DNA of 64,000 bases, taken from the NCBI RefSeq assembly GCF_040954645.1, contig NC_092808.1, forward strand, positions 18,295,383 through 18,359,382. Reading direction: 5' to 3'. The notes beneath the pieces were generated by a model. It saw nothing but the letters and a program-made list of their open reading frames with translations. It was not told the origin of the DNA and made no database searches. How positions within the stretch are numbered: the first letter of the stretch is position 1; the number at the start of each line of letters is the position of its first letter. Source of the DNA: Diabrotica undecimpunctata (taxonomy: Eukaryota > Arthropoda > Insecta > Coleoptera > Chrysomelidae). The translations under genes were made by a program, and so were the position numbers. Of this stretch, positions 45,602 through 56,092 are shown piece after piece.

Positions 45602-46999
45602 TTTACTAACTCAAAAATGTGCAGCAAAACATTTTTCTTTTTACCCGTAACTCCAATTGAAATAAAAAATATAATCAATCAACTAAAAAATAAGCCTAGT
45701 ACTGGTATTGATAACATATCTGTAAAAATATTAAAACTGATAAGTGATCATATATCGATTCCTTTAACCCATTTAGTTAATCTCTCAATAACAACCAGCC
45801 AATTTCCACCATATTTAAAATGGCAAAAGTTATTCCAATCTTCAAAAAGAATGACCTTCGTGATATTTCAAATTATAGACCAGTATCTGTCCTTAGCATA
45901 ATTTCCAAAGTAATAGAGAAGGTTGCATACAACAGAATGTTAAATTTTATAGAAGAATACAATTTATTAACTCCAAACCAACACGGCTTTAGATCAAAAA
46001 AGTCAACACACACGGCTGCATGCAGCTTGTTTGAGAGTATTTATGATGAATTAGATAGTAGAAACCACGTGTCCTGCTATTTTCTGATCTATCACCAGCT
46101 TTTGACTGCTTAGACATACCATTTATTCGCAATAAATTATATAACGTTGGTTTTAGAGGGATATTTCTAGAATAGGTAATAAATTTCTTAAGTGACAGGA
46201 AGAGTGTTGTTAAGATGAAAGAATCAAGGTCAGAACCATACATGACAAATAAAAGAGTACCAGAGGGATCCGTGCTGGGACCATTATTATTCCTAATTTT
46301 TATTAACGACCTATCAGATCACATAAGGGCACTTATAATACCAATGTTTGGTGATGGTACCTCGTTAATAGTCTCTGAACGTACACTCGAGGAATTAAAA
46401 ATGACAATGAAGACTATTGTTGACTGTTTTATACGCTGGTGTAATACCAACAGACTAATATTAAATATTGACAAGACGGAAATTATTTATTTTCATTCAT
46501 ACAACTCATCTACCTATAATATCATGACCATTCATAATGGAAATAATATGTTATCTTCCACTCACTCTACAAAGTTTTTATATCTATAAATGTTTACTTT
46601 ATGTAAAAGATAAAATCAATACATTTCCAGTAAATTCAGACAATCACTATTATAATACAAGAAGTGCTGAATCTTTACTAGTTCCTAAACACAGAACATT
46701 CAAATTTCAAAATTGCTCCAGATATGTGGAACTGACCTTATACAATCATTTGCCAAAAACTGTGAAAGAAATACCATTTTCCTCTAAATAAAAAAAAAAA
46801 TGTTAAAGATTTACTCTTAAGAAAAGCATATTATTCTATAAATGAATATCTTGAGGACAAACTGCAGTAGCTTCATATTTTACTTGTAAAAATGTTATTT
46901 TATATATTTTATGTTTTGTCAATTTTGTTACACTGTGATATTGTATTATACACTATGTATATGACTAAGTATGACTATGACTATGACTATGACTATGAC
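45602..46999 (+). mobile_element. Jockey/CR1-type LINE without RNase H, inserted in the RTE-like LINE
   Basis: A 5'-truncated LINE of about 1.4 kb. It carries RT pieces and ends with the C-terminal signature Y-Y-N-T-R-S, then P-K-H-R-T-F-K-F, and Y-N-H-L-P. The tail is a (TATGAC)n microsatellite (about 46957-46999). An apparent ~190-bp target duplication flanks it. Confidence 0.78.
45617..46791 (+). pseudogene. Jockey/CR1-type reverse transcriptase
   Basis: In order: V-T-P-I-E-I-K-N-I-I, K-P-S-T-G-I-D-N-I-S, A-K-V-I-P-I-F-K-K-N-D, N-Y-R-P-V-S-V-L, Q-H-G-F-R-S-K-K-S-T, G-S-V-L-G-P-L-L-F-L-I-F-I-N-D-L. The catalytic box reads M-F-G-D-G-T instead of YADDT, so it is dead. Frame changes lie near 45830, 46090 and 46570. 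A segment between the catalytic box and the C-terminal signature is missing (about 46580). The gene ends at 46791 and a short 3' UTR follows. Confidence 0.78.
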
Positions 47000-47190
47000 T
47001 ATGCTAGTAGTAATTTTGGTCCATTTACTGTCAGTAATTCTGTTTTAAGTTGTGCTGCTCTTACTACTTTCTCCAGGATGACATTAAAGAGGAGAGGTGA
47101 CAGCGCATCTCCTTGTTTCAGGCCACTACTTATTTCGAAAGATTCTGAGAGTTTGTTACCTATCCGTATTCTGGATCTACAGCTATTCAC
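47000..47190. repeat. Long direct repeat, right copy
   Basis: Partner of 45407-45601; starts exactly after the (TATGAC)n tail. Confidence 0.8.
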
Positions 47191-48700
47191 ACATAACTTA
47201 ACAAGCCGGATAAGTTTTTTTGGAACTGAAAGTTCTGCCATTGCATTCCACATCTGATCCCTTTTAATGCTGTCGTACGCTTGCCGGAAATCTATGAAGA
47301 GATTATGGATAGTTCTATTGAATTTCCATCCTTTTTCAAGCAGCTGTCTTAGAGTAAAGATGATATCTATGGTCGACCTATGTTTTCTGATGTCGGCTTG
47401 ATATTCCCCCTGAAATTTTCTACAAACGGTGTCAGCCTAATTAATAGGATGTTCGATAAGATTTTATATGCCGTATTAATTAGGGAGATGCCTCTTTAAT
47501 AAGAATTTCCAGGTCTATATCAATTAGTGCTAGGTTCATAATGTACTCTGGACTGATCTTTGCATTTTTCTCGTCCCTCTTCTTTGCTTGTGATTAACCA
47601 CTTCAATTTTGTTGTATTCTTTTCTTCCACTGCTAATTTACACTCATCGTCAAACCAATTATTTCTTCTTTTATTTTGCGTTTTGTCAACCACTTTCTTT
47701 GCTGAATTTTTTATTCCTTGTTTGATTTTTTCACTGTTTCTCCATTTGTTATTCTTGCATCTGCATCTCTGTATTTACTTCTTGTACAAATCTTCTTCTT
47801 AGTTCTTTCTCTTTCAACTTATCTACGTCCCATTTTCTCTGTGCTTTTCGCCTTTCATTCATTATGTAATCACTAGCATATTGTCCGAATCGATGTTGGC
47901 CCCTCTGTGATATCTAACGTCATTTATCGATTGTTTTTGTGTCTTTTTAATCAGTACATGGTCTATTTGATTTCCCTCTAGACTTCCTGGTCTCATCCAT
48001 GTTATTTTGTGTATGTCGTTGTATTTATATCTTATGTTACTTATATCCATGTTAATGCCGCTGCTAAATTACATAGTCTTTCTCCATTCTTGTTTGTTGT
48101 GTCATGTATTGGGTTTGCACCTGCAACCTCTCTGAAGCAATTTTCTTTGCCTATTTGGGCGTTGAAATCTTCTATAAAGAATTATATATCTTCTTCTATT
48201 GTTTTATAGAACTGCTATTTTGTCAAGTCATCACTATTTTCTGTGAGTGCATAGACATTTATTATGGGTAACTTGTTCGGTTTGCTGTTTACTCTTGTGT
48301 ACGATATTCTTTGACTTATGGGTTTAAATTCCATAACTTTATGTCTCATTTCTCCTATCACCATAAAAGCCGTTCTTCCATACCCCTGTTTTTCTTCACC
48401 TGCATACCATATTGTATAATTTTCCTTTGTGATTTTTCCATGTCCCCCCCCCTCTGGAGTACTGCATTCCTACAATATCTATCTTGTATTGATTTAACTG
48501 TTTCGCTAGATTTTCCATTTTTCCTGTTTCCAGCAGCGGCCTCACGTTCCATGTTCCAATGTTTTTTGTCATTTTCTTAATTCTCTTTCTCTTTTTTCTA
48601 TATTTCGTATTATTCAGAATATACCTTGACTCCTCTGAGTTGTCTGTTTCCTTTTCATCCATCCATTCTTCTTTTTCTAGTTTTTTTGGAGCATTTTCAA
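47000..48700 (-). pseudogene. RTE-like endonuclease, linker and RT fingers (5' half)
   Basis: The minus strand from 48662 gives the endonuclease start I-G-T-W-N-V-R-P-L-L-E-T-G-K, and N-Q-I-D-H-V-L-I and G-A-N-I-D-S-D-N near 47900-47940 (SDH reads SDN). The linker W-F-D-D-E-C lies near 47660, and the RT parts I-D-F-R-Q-A-Y-D (about 47290), G-L-K-Q-G-D-A-L-S-P-L-L-F-N-V (about 47100) follow. It ends at the long repeat. Stops near 47470 and 47860 and missing segments in the endonuclease make it inactive. Confidence 0.75.
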
Positions 48701-48790
48701 TATCTGTAAGTTTATTTTCTTTTGCAGTCCATTTCAGTACCTTCTCATCTATTTCTAATTTCTGGTATGTGATTTTTACTTTTGCTGGTT

Positions 48791-49511
48791 TAAAATTAAT
48801 AAAATAACCAATAAGGCAAATTATATGTATCTAATACTGCCAAAGTGAGAGAGAAAGGTAAAGATGAGAAAAAATTTCTTTTACGGACGGGAAATGTCAT
48901 AGGTTATGTGCCCGGTCCTGTATTTAATCGAATCACCTAGTCCGAGGGAGCTCAGCTGAATTCAACGTTTTTAGCTTCGATCGGGGTAGTCGCTATTTGC
49001 AATCTCCTGGATTATTTGAAGGGATTCCGGGATGTTTGTTACAGCTAATTACTCGCAATTAATAATCAATGACTCAACTTTAATGATTCTGTTGAATAGG
49101 AAAAGGTAATTTCCTTCGTGATATACATATCGGGAGGACAGAATATTATCAATGTAAACTCGTGTTTTGAAACATCGCGTTAATGTTTTACAGCAAGATT
49201 GTAAAGATAATATTCTAATAAACACCGGAAGATTATGCTACTGCACAAAAAGAGGTAAAAAATAGTATATTTTGTAAAGAATGTATTAGGCCAGGAAATG
49301 AAGTTGAAAAAATGGCAAAACCTAGCAAATTTTTAGGCTCATTTCACCCTCTAGTTTATTTTCTATATTGAGCCATTGTACGCTTTTGATTTTTAAGGGT
49401 GAAAACTACCCCTAATTGTAAAAAATTATAAAATAACATTTTAAACTTTAATATGGTCAACATTTGATTTTTATTAGTTATATAATGATTGTTTTATGCT
49501 TTAGGATATAA
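48791..49511. other. Non-coding stretch
   Basis: No coding motif or repeat was recognised between the RTE-like LINE and the Tigger element. Confidence 0.4.
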
Positions 49512-49513
49512 TA

Positions 49514-49540
49514 CAGTGAAACTTGGATAATTCGAATCTC
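49514..49540 (+). repeat. Left terminal inverted repeat of Tigger
   Basis: cagtgaaacttggataattc and following bases; paired with 53214-53240. The TA target duplication precedes it. Confidence 0.85.
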
Positions 49541-49612
49541 AAGGGACCGTTAAAAAATTCGAATTATCAAAAAATTCGAATTAAAAATATATCAACAAAA
49601 AACAAAGATGCC

Positions 49613-49625
49613 TAAGAAAACATCT
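49613..49625. repeat. Target-site duplication of the nested LINE, copy 1
   Basis: TAAGAAAACATCT, identical to 51274-51286. Confidence 0.93.
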
Positions 49626-51273
49626 CATCATCATCATTATTGGTGCTACAGCCCTATAAAAGAGCCTCGACCTTCCCAAGTCTATTACGCCAGTCAGTTC
49701 TATCCATTGCCAACTGTTGCCAGTTTGCTGCGCCTATTTGTCTACCATCCTCATCTACACCGTCCCTCCATCTGAGTTTTGGTCTACCCCTTTTTCTACT
49801 TCCCACAGGTTGTGACATAAGGATTCTTCTAGGAGGGTTGTTCTGCTGTGATCTTGCCAGATGTCCTGCCCATCTTAGTCTTCCTATTTTTATAAAGGAT
49901 ACTACGTCCTTACCACCAAATATATGTTTATATCTGTGATATATCTCGTAGTTGTACCTCCTTCTCCAAACACCATTTTCACAGATGCCACCAAATATTC
50001 TTCTCAGGATCCTTCGTTCAAATATAAGCAGGAGATTTTCATCTGCCTTGGAAATGGTCCATGCCTCCGACCCATATGTCAACACTGGTTGTATAAGGGT
50101 TTTGTATATGGTTATTTTTGTTTTTTGGCTTAAGTTTCTGCTTCTCATATGTCTACTCAGTCCAAAATAGCATTTGTTTGCTAGGATTATTCTTCGCTTG
50201 ATTTCTTCCGTCATGACGTTCTCCTAGGTGATCAGGGAGCCTAAGTATGTGAATTTGTCCACCACTTCAAAGGTAGAATTATCAACCGTGAATTGGTGGC
50301 CGATGTTTCTGGCTCTATTGTTGGGTGTTGATGCCATTAACTTAGTTTTATTTTCATTTACTTGCAGGCCCATATTTTTTGAGGCGTGTGACAAGGTGGT
50401 ATACATTTCTTCTAGCTTGCGTGTTGTGCGGGCAACTAGATCAACATCATCTGCATATGCCAAAATTTGGGATGATTTATTAAAAATGTTTCCTCTGCTG
50501 TCTATTTGGGCATCCTTGACCGCCTTTTCCAAAGCTATGTTGAAAAGGAGACACGCCAGCGCATCTCCCTGTCGCAGCCCAACATGCGTTTCAAATGCCT
50601 GTGATTGTTCGCCCTGTATTTGGACTTTGCAAACAATTTTACGCATTGTAGCCTTAACCAATCAAATCAGTTTATCGGGGATGTGGAATTCATCCATGGC
50701 TTCATACAATTTATTTCTTAGGACACTATCATAGGCCGATTTAAAATCTACGAAAAGATGGTATGTGTCGATATTAAATTCATTGGTTTTTTCCAGTATT
50801 TGCCTTAGCACAAAGATCTGGTCTGTTGTTGATCGACCAGGCCTAAAACCACTTTGATATTCGCCAAGAAGCTCCTCTGAATATTCACTCAGGCGACCAT
50901 ATAAAATACTCGAAAATATTTTGTATGCTGTATTAAGGAGGGTTATTTCCCTATAGTTTCTACATTCTAATTCATCGCCCTTTTTGTGTAGCGGGCAAAC
51001 GATCCCAATACACTACTCTTCTGGGATTTGTTCCTCATTCCAGGCTCTCAGTATGATTTTATATATATGATTAGTCAGAGTAGCACCTCCACATTTAATA
51101 AGTTCCGCGGGTATACCATCACTTCCTGGAGATTTATTATTTTTTAGGTGTTTTATTGCATCCCGTACTTCCTGAATTGATGGAGGCTCCAATGGTGTAT
51201 TGTTGTTTGCTCCTGGGGGTGGTTGATTTAAATCTTCTACTTCGATAGTAAGCAGTTCTTTAGAAAGAGAATA
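49626..51273 (-). mobile_element. RTE-like LINE nested in Tigger (young family, copy 1)
   Basis: A 1648-bp 5'-truncated LINE with an (ATG)n tail (catcatcatcatt at 49626-49638 on the plus strand) between two perfect 13-bp target copies. It is nearly identical to the copy at 54043-55228: in the encoded RT I count only about six residue differences over roughly 330. Confidence 0.93.
49654..51265 (-). pseudogene. RTE-like reverse transcriptase, copy 1
   Basis: The minus strand encodes most of the RT: G-L-R-Q-G-D-A-L-A-C-L-L-F-N-I-A, L-A-Y-A-D-D-V-D-L-V (catalytic box intact), F-T-Y-L-G-S-L-I-T and the end W-A-G-H-L-A-R, R-K-R-G-R-P-K-L-R-W-R-D-G-V. Two nonsense codons break it: TGA near 50662, where copy 2 has AGA (Arg), and TAG at 50224-50226, where copy 2 has AAG (Lys). 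The upstream RT fingers extend to about 51265 in open but start-less frames. The coding end (L-G-K-V-E-A-L-L) is just before the tail. Confidence 0.85.
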
Positions 51274-51286
51274 TAAGAAAACATCT
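51274..51286. repeat. Target-site duplication of the nested LINE, copy 2
   Basis: TAAGAAAACATCT; partner of 49613-49625. Confidence 0.93.
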
Positions 51287-51289
51287 ACA

Positions 51290-51460
51290 AATGATAAAAA
51301 TCAACAATAGTTGACCATTTTTATCGCTTGCAGATGTTTTCGTTACAATTTTTGCCCGAATTTTGTCAACCGAAAAAATGGGCCAACAAAATTCGGCCAG
51401 AATAATAATTAAAGCATTTGCAAGCTATAACAAATGGTCAATTATTGTCGATTTTTATTA
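51290..51460. repeat. Inverted repeat inside Tigger
   Basis: gataaaaatcaacaatagtt and following bases (about 51292-51327) pair with the reverse complement of about 51423-51459, with a few mismatches over roughly 35 bp and a ~95-bp spacer. Confidence 0.6.
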
Positions 51461-51622
51461 TTTGCAGGTTTTCTCATTGGTATTTTTGGCCAAATCTTGG
51501 CCGAAACAATCCGCAGATAAAAAATTCCCAGTGAAAACGGATCAGTAAAACAATAAAACATTTTGTCTCAAAAAATTTATTGAAAATAAGTATACATATT
51601 TGTTACAATTAATGAAAATGGA

Positions 51623-52858
51623 CTAATTTTTTCCAAAGAAATCCAAAATTTTTAGCTGCTTTTTAGAATTTAACTTCTCGTTAATGACAAACGATTTTAA
51701 GATGTTCAGTGAACTAAAAATAGAGTGACTTACATCATTTTTACTTTCAAAGTACCGTTTAAGTTGCGTAATATGGTGTGTTGCTTCGGTCGCACTCGGA
51801 ACATGTATTTCTCCCGCCACTGATGATGTGTCGTCTTCATCACTCTCTTGTTTTTCATCATTGTCCTTAAGCACTTCAGCGATGATCTCTGTATCGGTTA
51901 TTTCACCACATACTACAACATCCTCATCCTCGTTAACAAAATCTTCATAAGAGATGGCAGGATCAGAAATGATGTCCCCCCAGCAGTCAACCGAAAGCAG
52001 CTCTTCTGTTAAATTGTCGTCTGTGTTCTCCTTTTTTATAAAACCAGCTCTTTTAAAACAGTGTTTGATCGTTTCAGGTGACATACAAATTGTCAATAAA
52101 TAAAATAACTTTTCTTTTTTCTTTTGTGAACTTTTTGTCTAATTTTTTCAGCCAGTTCTCGAAAAGATCACTAGTCATCCAAGCTCTTGCGCTGCTCACA
52201 TATTCCACTGGTTTTGACTTGACGTTCTTAAAACAACGCGGATTAGCCGACCAATCATCAGTAGAGGCAGTCTTTCCGATCTGTACATGTTTGCACCAAT
52301 TAGGAGAGTTACTCTTTCTTTACTTAGTTTTCCTCCGTGACATTTTTCGTTTTTAAATGCTAGCGTTTTGTCAGGAGTGCATTTAATAAAAAAGAGACCC
52401 GTCTCGTCAACATTAAAGATATCTCTTTCATCTATACCCTGAATCATCTCTTCCAATTTTTTTTTCCACTGGTTGGCTTCTTGCTGATTAACGGTCCCAC
52501 TTTCTCCACAAATGGATTTGAAAGAAATTTTGTTGCGTTCTTTAAAGCCGTCGAGCCACTCGCCTTAAAATTATTTTTCCCCATTTCAATAGCAAATTGT
52601 TAAGCTTTGGATTTTCTTTTCGTCTAAATTTGGATTTTCTGGCTCCCTTAACCTTTTTCGATCTTTACCGCACTCACTTTCGCTGTTGAGAATTTTTTCT
52701 TTATTCTTCAAGTAGGTAGATAATGTGTTAGGAGGAATTCCAAAGTCCCTGGCAATCTCAGATTTTTTCTTCGTCCCCTTTTCTACTTCTCTAATTGCCG
52801 CTATTTTTTCCGATAACGTTAAAGTTTTGTATGTTTTCGTATTACCATGCGACGACAT
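51623..52858 (-). pseudogene. Tigger transposase with deleted catalytic core
   Basis: The N-terminus (52858-52586) is a CENP-B-type helix-turn-helix: L-T-L-S-E-K-I-A-A-I-R-E-V-E and P-P-N-T-L-S-T-Y-L-K-N-K. The catalytic domain begins with I-F-N-V-D-E-T-G-L-F-F at about 52420 (first Asp), then L-I-G-A-N-M. A deletion near 52095 then joins the frame to the C-terminal region M-S-P-E-T-I-K-H-C-F-K-R-A-G-F; the second catalytic Asp region is cut off and the third is missing. An acidic C-terminal tail ends at 51623. Stops near 52580 and 52195 also break it. Confidence 0.85.
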
Positions 52859-53213
52859 CTTTACTCAATACGAAGTGACTTGACGTGATTTGCGGTGATT
52901 GCAATTGCAACACCAACGCATCTCAACTGAACGGGCGTGCCAGATGGGGTAGAATTTAGGTGACAGGTACGGGTACAATGTACAATAGCCTTGAGTGCCT
53001 TGAAACAAGTGGCACGTTAGATAGAACATAAAAGAATACTACCTCTTTTAGCGGAAATTTCCAACATGAAATTGGCATTTTTAACTTTTAAACTTGTAGA
53101 AAAGTTCGAATTATCCAAAATATAATTCGAATTATTCACGACTTTTTAACATTACTTATATAGGAAATGCTAGGGACCAGAATAAAAATTCGAATTAAAG
53201 ATTTCGAATTAAC

Positions 53214-53240
53214 GAAGTTCGAATTAAGCAGGTTCTACTG
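53214..53240 (-). repeat. Right terminal inverted repeat of Tigger
   Basis: Reverse complement cagtagaacctgcttaattc; partner of the left end. TA follows at 53241-53242. Confidence 0.85.
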
Positions 53241-53242
53241 TA

Positions 53243-54030
53243 TCATAAAATTTCAACCCTTAAAGCCACCCTATATGTAAAAAATTTATTTATCCATAAG
53301 AATTATTTCGGCTTGCTTCGATTTGCATAAAAATTTGGGATAAGGATCATCTCATCCTGTATTTCATATTCTATATCATGCTCAATGATAGAAACTAACA
53401 AAAAATAAAGTAGATATGCATATATGAGCTCCCAAACATGTCATGGAAAGCAATTTGTTATAAATTGAGACAGAAGTAGTAGCTGTTCAATTTATGTATG
53501 TAATGACCAATTGGGAGCAAAAATGATTGTTATTAATATTTCTAATACTGATTAGGTCTTTTTATCATTAATGAAGTAACTAGTTAACTTAAAATAACCA
53601 GTTTTTAGTTCCTCATAATTCAGATGCACAATATAAAATAAACGATGAAAAGCAATTTGAGCAAAAAGTAATTGTTTTTGCCTCGTTTAATTTATAGATA
53701 ATTTGCAAAATCTTAATCCAAACTCTATCACTTTCATCTGGTATTAATCAACGTCCCAACTTTAGAATATAAATCACTGTTGTGATGTTTTTGCTCTATT
53801 TCGAGGTTTAAGAGGCGTATCCCATGAATTTTAAAGCGATCGCTCCGGCTCTATTCTGGTTTAACTGGTTTAATTATCGTTAATTTTAGCTTTGGATTTA
53901 CTTTAAAACTTTGTCTAATTTTCTGTTTTTCTTGAATTACTTGATTCTCTTAGTACTTAATCAGAAACAAAAGGATGAGTAGATGACTGTAAAAGAATTT
54001 TACTCTAAAAATTTATGTATATATATGTAT
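53243..54030. other. Non-coding AT-rich stretch
   Basis: No coding motif or clear repeat was recognised. Confidence 0.45.
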
Positions 54031-54044
54031 AATAAAAAAAAACG

Positions 54045-55206
54045 GCCTATGATAGTGTCCTAAGAAATAAATTGTATGAAGCCATGGATGAATTCCACAT
54101 CCCCGATAAACTGATAAGATTGGTTAAGGCTACAATGCGTAAAATTGTTTGCAAAGTCCAAATACAGGGCGAACAATCACAGGCATTTGAAACGCATGTT
54201 GGGCTGCGACAGGGAGATGCGCTGGCGTGTCTCCTTTTCAACATAGCTTTGGAAAAGGCGGCCAGGGATGCTCAAATAGACAGCAGAGGAAACATTTTTA
54301 ATAAATCATCCCAAATTTTGGCATATGCAGATGATGTTGATCTAGTTGCCCGCACAACACGAAAGCTAGAAGAAATGTATACCACCTTGTCACACGCCTC
54401 AAAAAATATGGGCCTGCAAGTAAATGAAAATAAAACTAAGTTAATGGCATCAACACCCAACAATAGAGCCAGAAACATCGGCCACCAACTCACGGTTGAT
54501 AATTCTACCTTTGAAGTGGTGGACAAATTCACATACTTAGGCTCCCTGATCACCAAGGAGAACGTCATGACGGAAGAAATCAAGCGAAGATTAATCCTAG
54601 CAAACAAATGCTATTTTGGACTGAGTAGACATATGAGAAGCAGAAACTTAAGCCAAAAAACAAAAATAACCATATACAAAACCCTTATACAACCAGTGTT
54701 GACATATGGGTCGGAGACATGGACCATTTCCAAGGCAGATGAAAATCTCCTGCTTATATTTGAACGAACAACCAGTGTTGACATATGGGTCGGAGACATG
54801 GACCATTTCCAAGGCAGATGAAAATCTCCTGCTTATATTTGAACGAAGGATCCTGAGAAGAATATTTGGTGGCATCTGTGAAAATGGTGTTTGGAGAAGG
54901 AGGTACAACTACGAGATATATCACAGATATAAACATATATTTGGTGGTAAAGACGGAGTATCCTTTATAAAAATAGGAAGACTAAGATGGGCAGGACATC
55001 TGGCAAGATCACAGCAGAACAACCCTCCTAGAAGAATCCTTATGTCACAACCTGTGGGAAGTAGAAAAAGGGGTAGACCAAAACTCAGATGGAGGGATGG
55101 TGTAGATGAGGATGGTAGACAAATAGGCGCAGCAAACTGGCAACAGTTGGCAATGGATAGAACTGACTGGCGTAATAGACTTGGGAAGGTCGAGGCTCTT
55201 TTATAG
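54045..55206 (+). pseudogene. RTE-like reverse transcriptase, copy 2
   Basis: The frame from the 5' truncation (first Met 54072) to 54821 contains G-L-R-Q-G-D-A-L-A-C-L-L-F-N-I-A, L-A-Y-A-D-D-V-D-L-V and F-T-Y-L-G-S-L-I-T. The tandem duplication (54689-54767 repeated as 54768-54846) is 79 bp, so it shifts the frame by one base. The correct C-terminus continues in the frame 54706-55206 (F-G-G-I-C, W-A-G-H-L-A-R, G-R-P-K-L-R-W-R-D). Apart from this duplication the copy has no stop. Confidence 0.87.
54689..54846 (+). repeat. Perfect 79-bp tandem duplication in the LINE RT
   Basis: 54689-54767 and 54768-54846 are identical (start acaaccagtgttgac, end tatatttgaacga). Copy 1 of the LINE has only one unit. 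Confidence 0.95.
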
Positions 55207-55239
55207 GGCTATAGCACCAATAATGATGAATAAAAAAAA

Positions 55240-55620
55240 CGCATGCATCTGATTTAATTGAGGTTTGTCGTAACTAAACAAGCACAAGAATAAGTACTTA
55301 CAGTTTAATTACTACAAGAGAAAAGTGATAGAGATCTTTACCAAAGATGCTTAACTCTTTCGTTAATGATTTTATTGTAGTAAAATAAAATGTTTAAAAT
55401 TACTTTAAAATGATATTTGTTGAGATCTTGAGACAAAGCCATCGAATGTTTTTGCATGTTAAGAAAAAACTTATATTCAAAATTAAGAGGAAGGTACATT
55501 ACACAAAAAATATAACTTCTTATAAATGATGTGGTAAAAACCAATTTTTTACATAGATGCATATTAGAGGCATGTCGCAGATGTTGTATAAATAGTCCTA
55601 ATTTGGGTTTCTGATTTATT
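55240..55620. other. Non-coding stretch
   Basis: AT-rich DNA between two LINEs; no motif was recognised. Confidence 0.4.
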
Positions 55621-55624
55621 AACT

Positions 55625-56078
55625 TATAGTGCAAGAAACCCCCATCGAACGGAAAAGCAAAGCTAAATACCTGGAAGTCATAATGGATAAAGGACTCACA
55701 TTTTCAAAACACGTAGACGCTACAATACAAAAAGCAAACATGGTAGACGTGACAATAAGAGGACACAAAATAAGGTTAGTAAATAGTTTCAATCTACCGA
55801 TGATCACGTACGCATCTTTTGCATGGGAACATGTATGTAACACTACAAAATAAAGGATACAAGCGGCCTATAACAGCAGCTTACGAGAAGCAGTCAACGT
55901 TCCAAGATACGTCGCCGAACGATTCCTATTCAAAAGAACTGCAACAAGTCAGGGTGACTAAAATAAAAAGGGAAAAAGGAAGGATAAAATTCGCAGAACT
56001 AAAGAATTATCCAAGTCCCATACTGCGAGAGATCGTAAGATACAACGCGTTCCATTAATGGAAATACAAACAGTAAAA
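55625..56078 (+). pseudogene. Jockey-type LINE, RT thumb and C-terminus
   Basis: The plus strand reads K-A-K-Y-L-E-V-I-M-D-K-G-L-T-F-S-K-H-V, then L-P-M-I-T-Y-A-S-F-A-W and, after a frameshift near 55850, a degenerate helix-rich C-terminus ending V-R-Y-N-A-F-H at 56055. The K-x-K-Y-L-G-V-x-x-D / P-x-x-T-Y-A-x-x-x-W pattern is typical of Jockey-clade LINEs. The catalytic RT is missing. An RTE-like LINE interrupts its 3' UTR at 56092/58140. Confidence 0.7.
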
Positions 56079-56092
56079 CAAAAATAAACCCT
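56079..56092. repeat. Target-site duplication, copy 1 (CAAAAATAAACCCT)
   Basis: Identical to 58140-58153; flanks the RTE-like LINE. Confidence 0.92.

Larger units (their letters stand above)
44590..48700 (-). mobile_element. RTE-like LINE, near full length, split by another LINE
   Basis: The 3' half (44590-45601) and the 5' half (47000-48700) join in the correct order when the plus-strand LINE at 45602-46999 is taken out. The 5' half ends its coding just before the catalytic YADD, and the 3' half resumes there. About 191-195 bp at the junction are present on both sides. A (CTT)n run at 44587-44598 is the tail. Endonuclease, linker and RT are all represented, with stops and frameshifts. Confidence 0.78.
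49514..53240 (-). mobile_element. Tigger (pogo superfamily) DNA transposon with nested LINE
   Basis: Ends begin CAGT and are flanked by TA (49512-49513 and 53241-53242). The first 23 bases match at 18 positions between the ends (left cagtgaaacttggataattcg, right reverse complement cagtagaacctgcttaattc...). Further attcgaatt words lie inside both ends. The minus strand encodes a decayed Tigger transposase with a large internal deletion. A LINE with a 13-bp duplication sits near the left end. Without the LINE the element is about 2.07 kb. Confidence 0.88.
54031..55239 (+). mobile_element. RTE-like LINE, copy 2, with target duplication
   Basis: LINE body 54043-55228, 5'-truncated at cggcctatgatag, with an (ATG) tail (aataatgatg). 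An A-rich target duplication, aat followed by 8 or 9 A, flanks it (54031-54042 and 55229-55239). It is the sister of the LINE at 49626-51273 but shorter at the 5' end, and carries a 79-bp internal tandem duplication. Confidence 0.88.

Noticed and set aside
54272..54936. Several minus-strand ORFs of 60-111 codons
   Set aside because: Antisense shadows of LINE copy 2; the same sequences appear antisense to copy 1.
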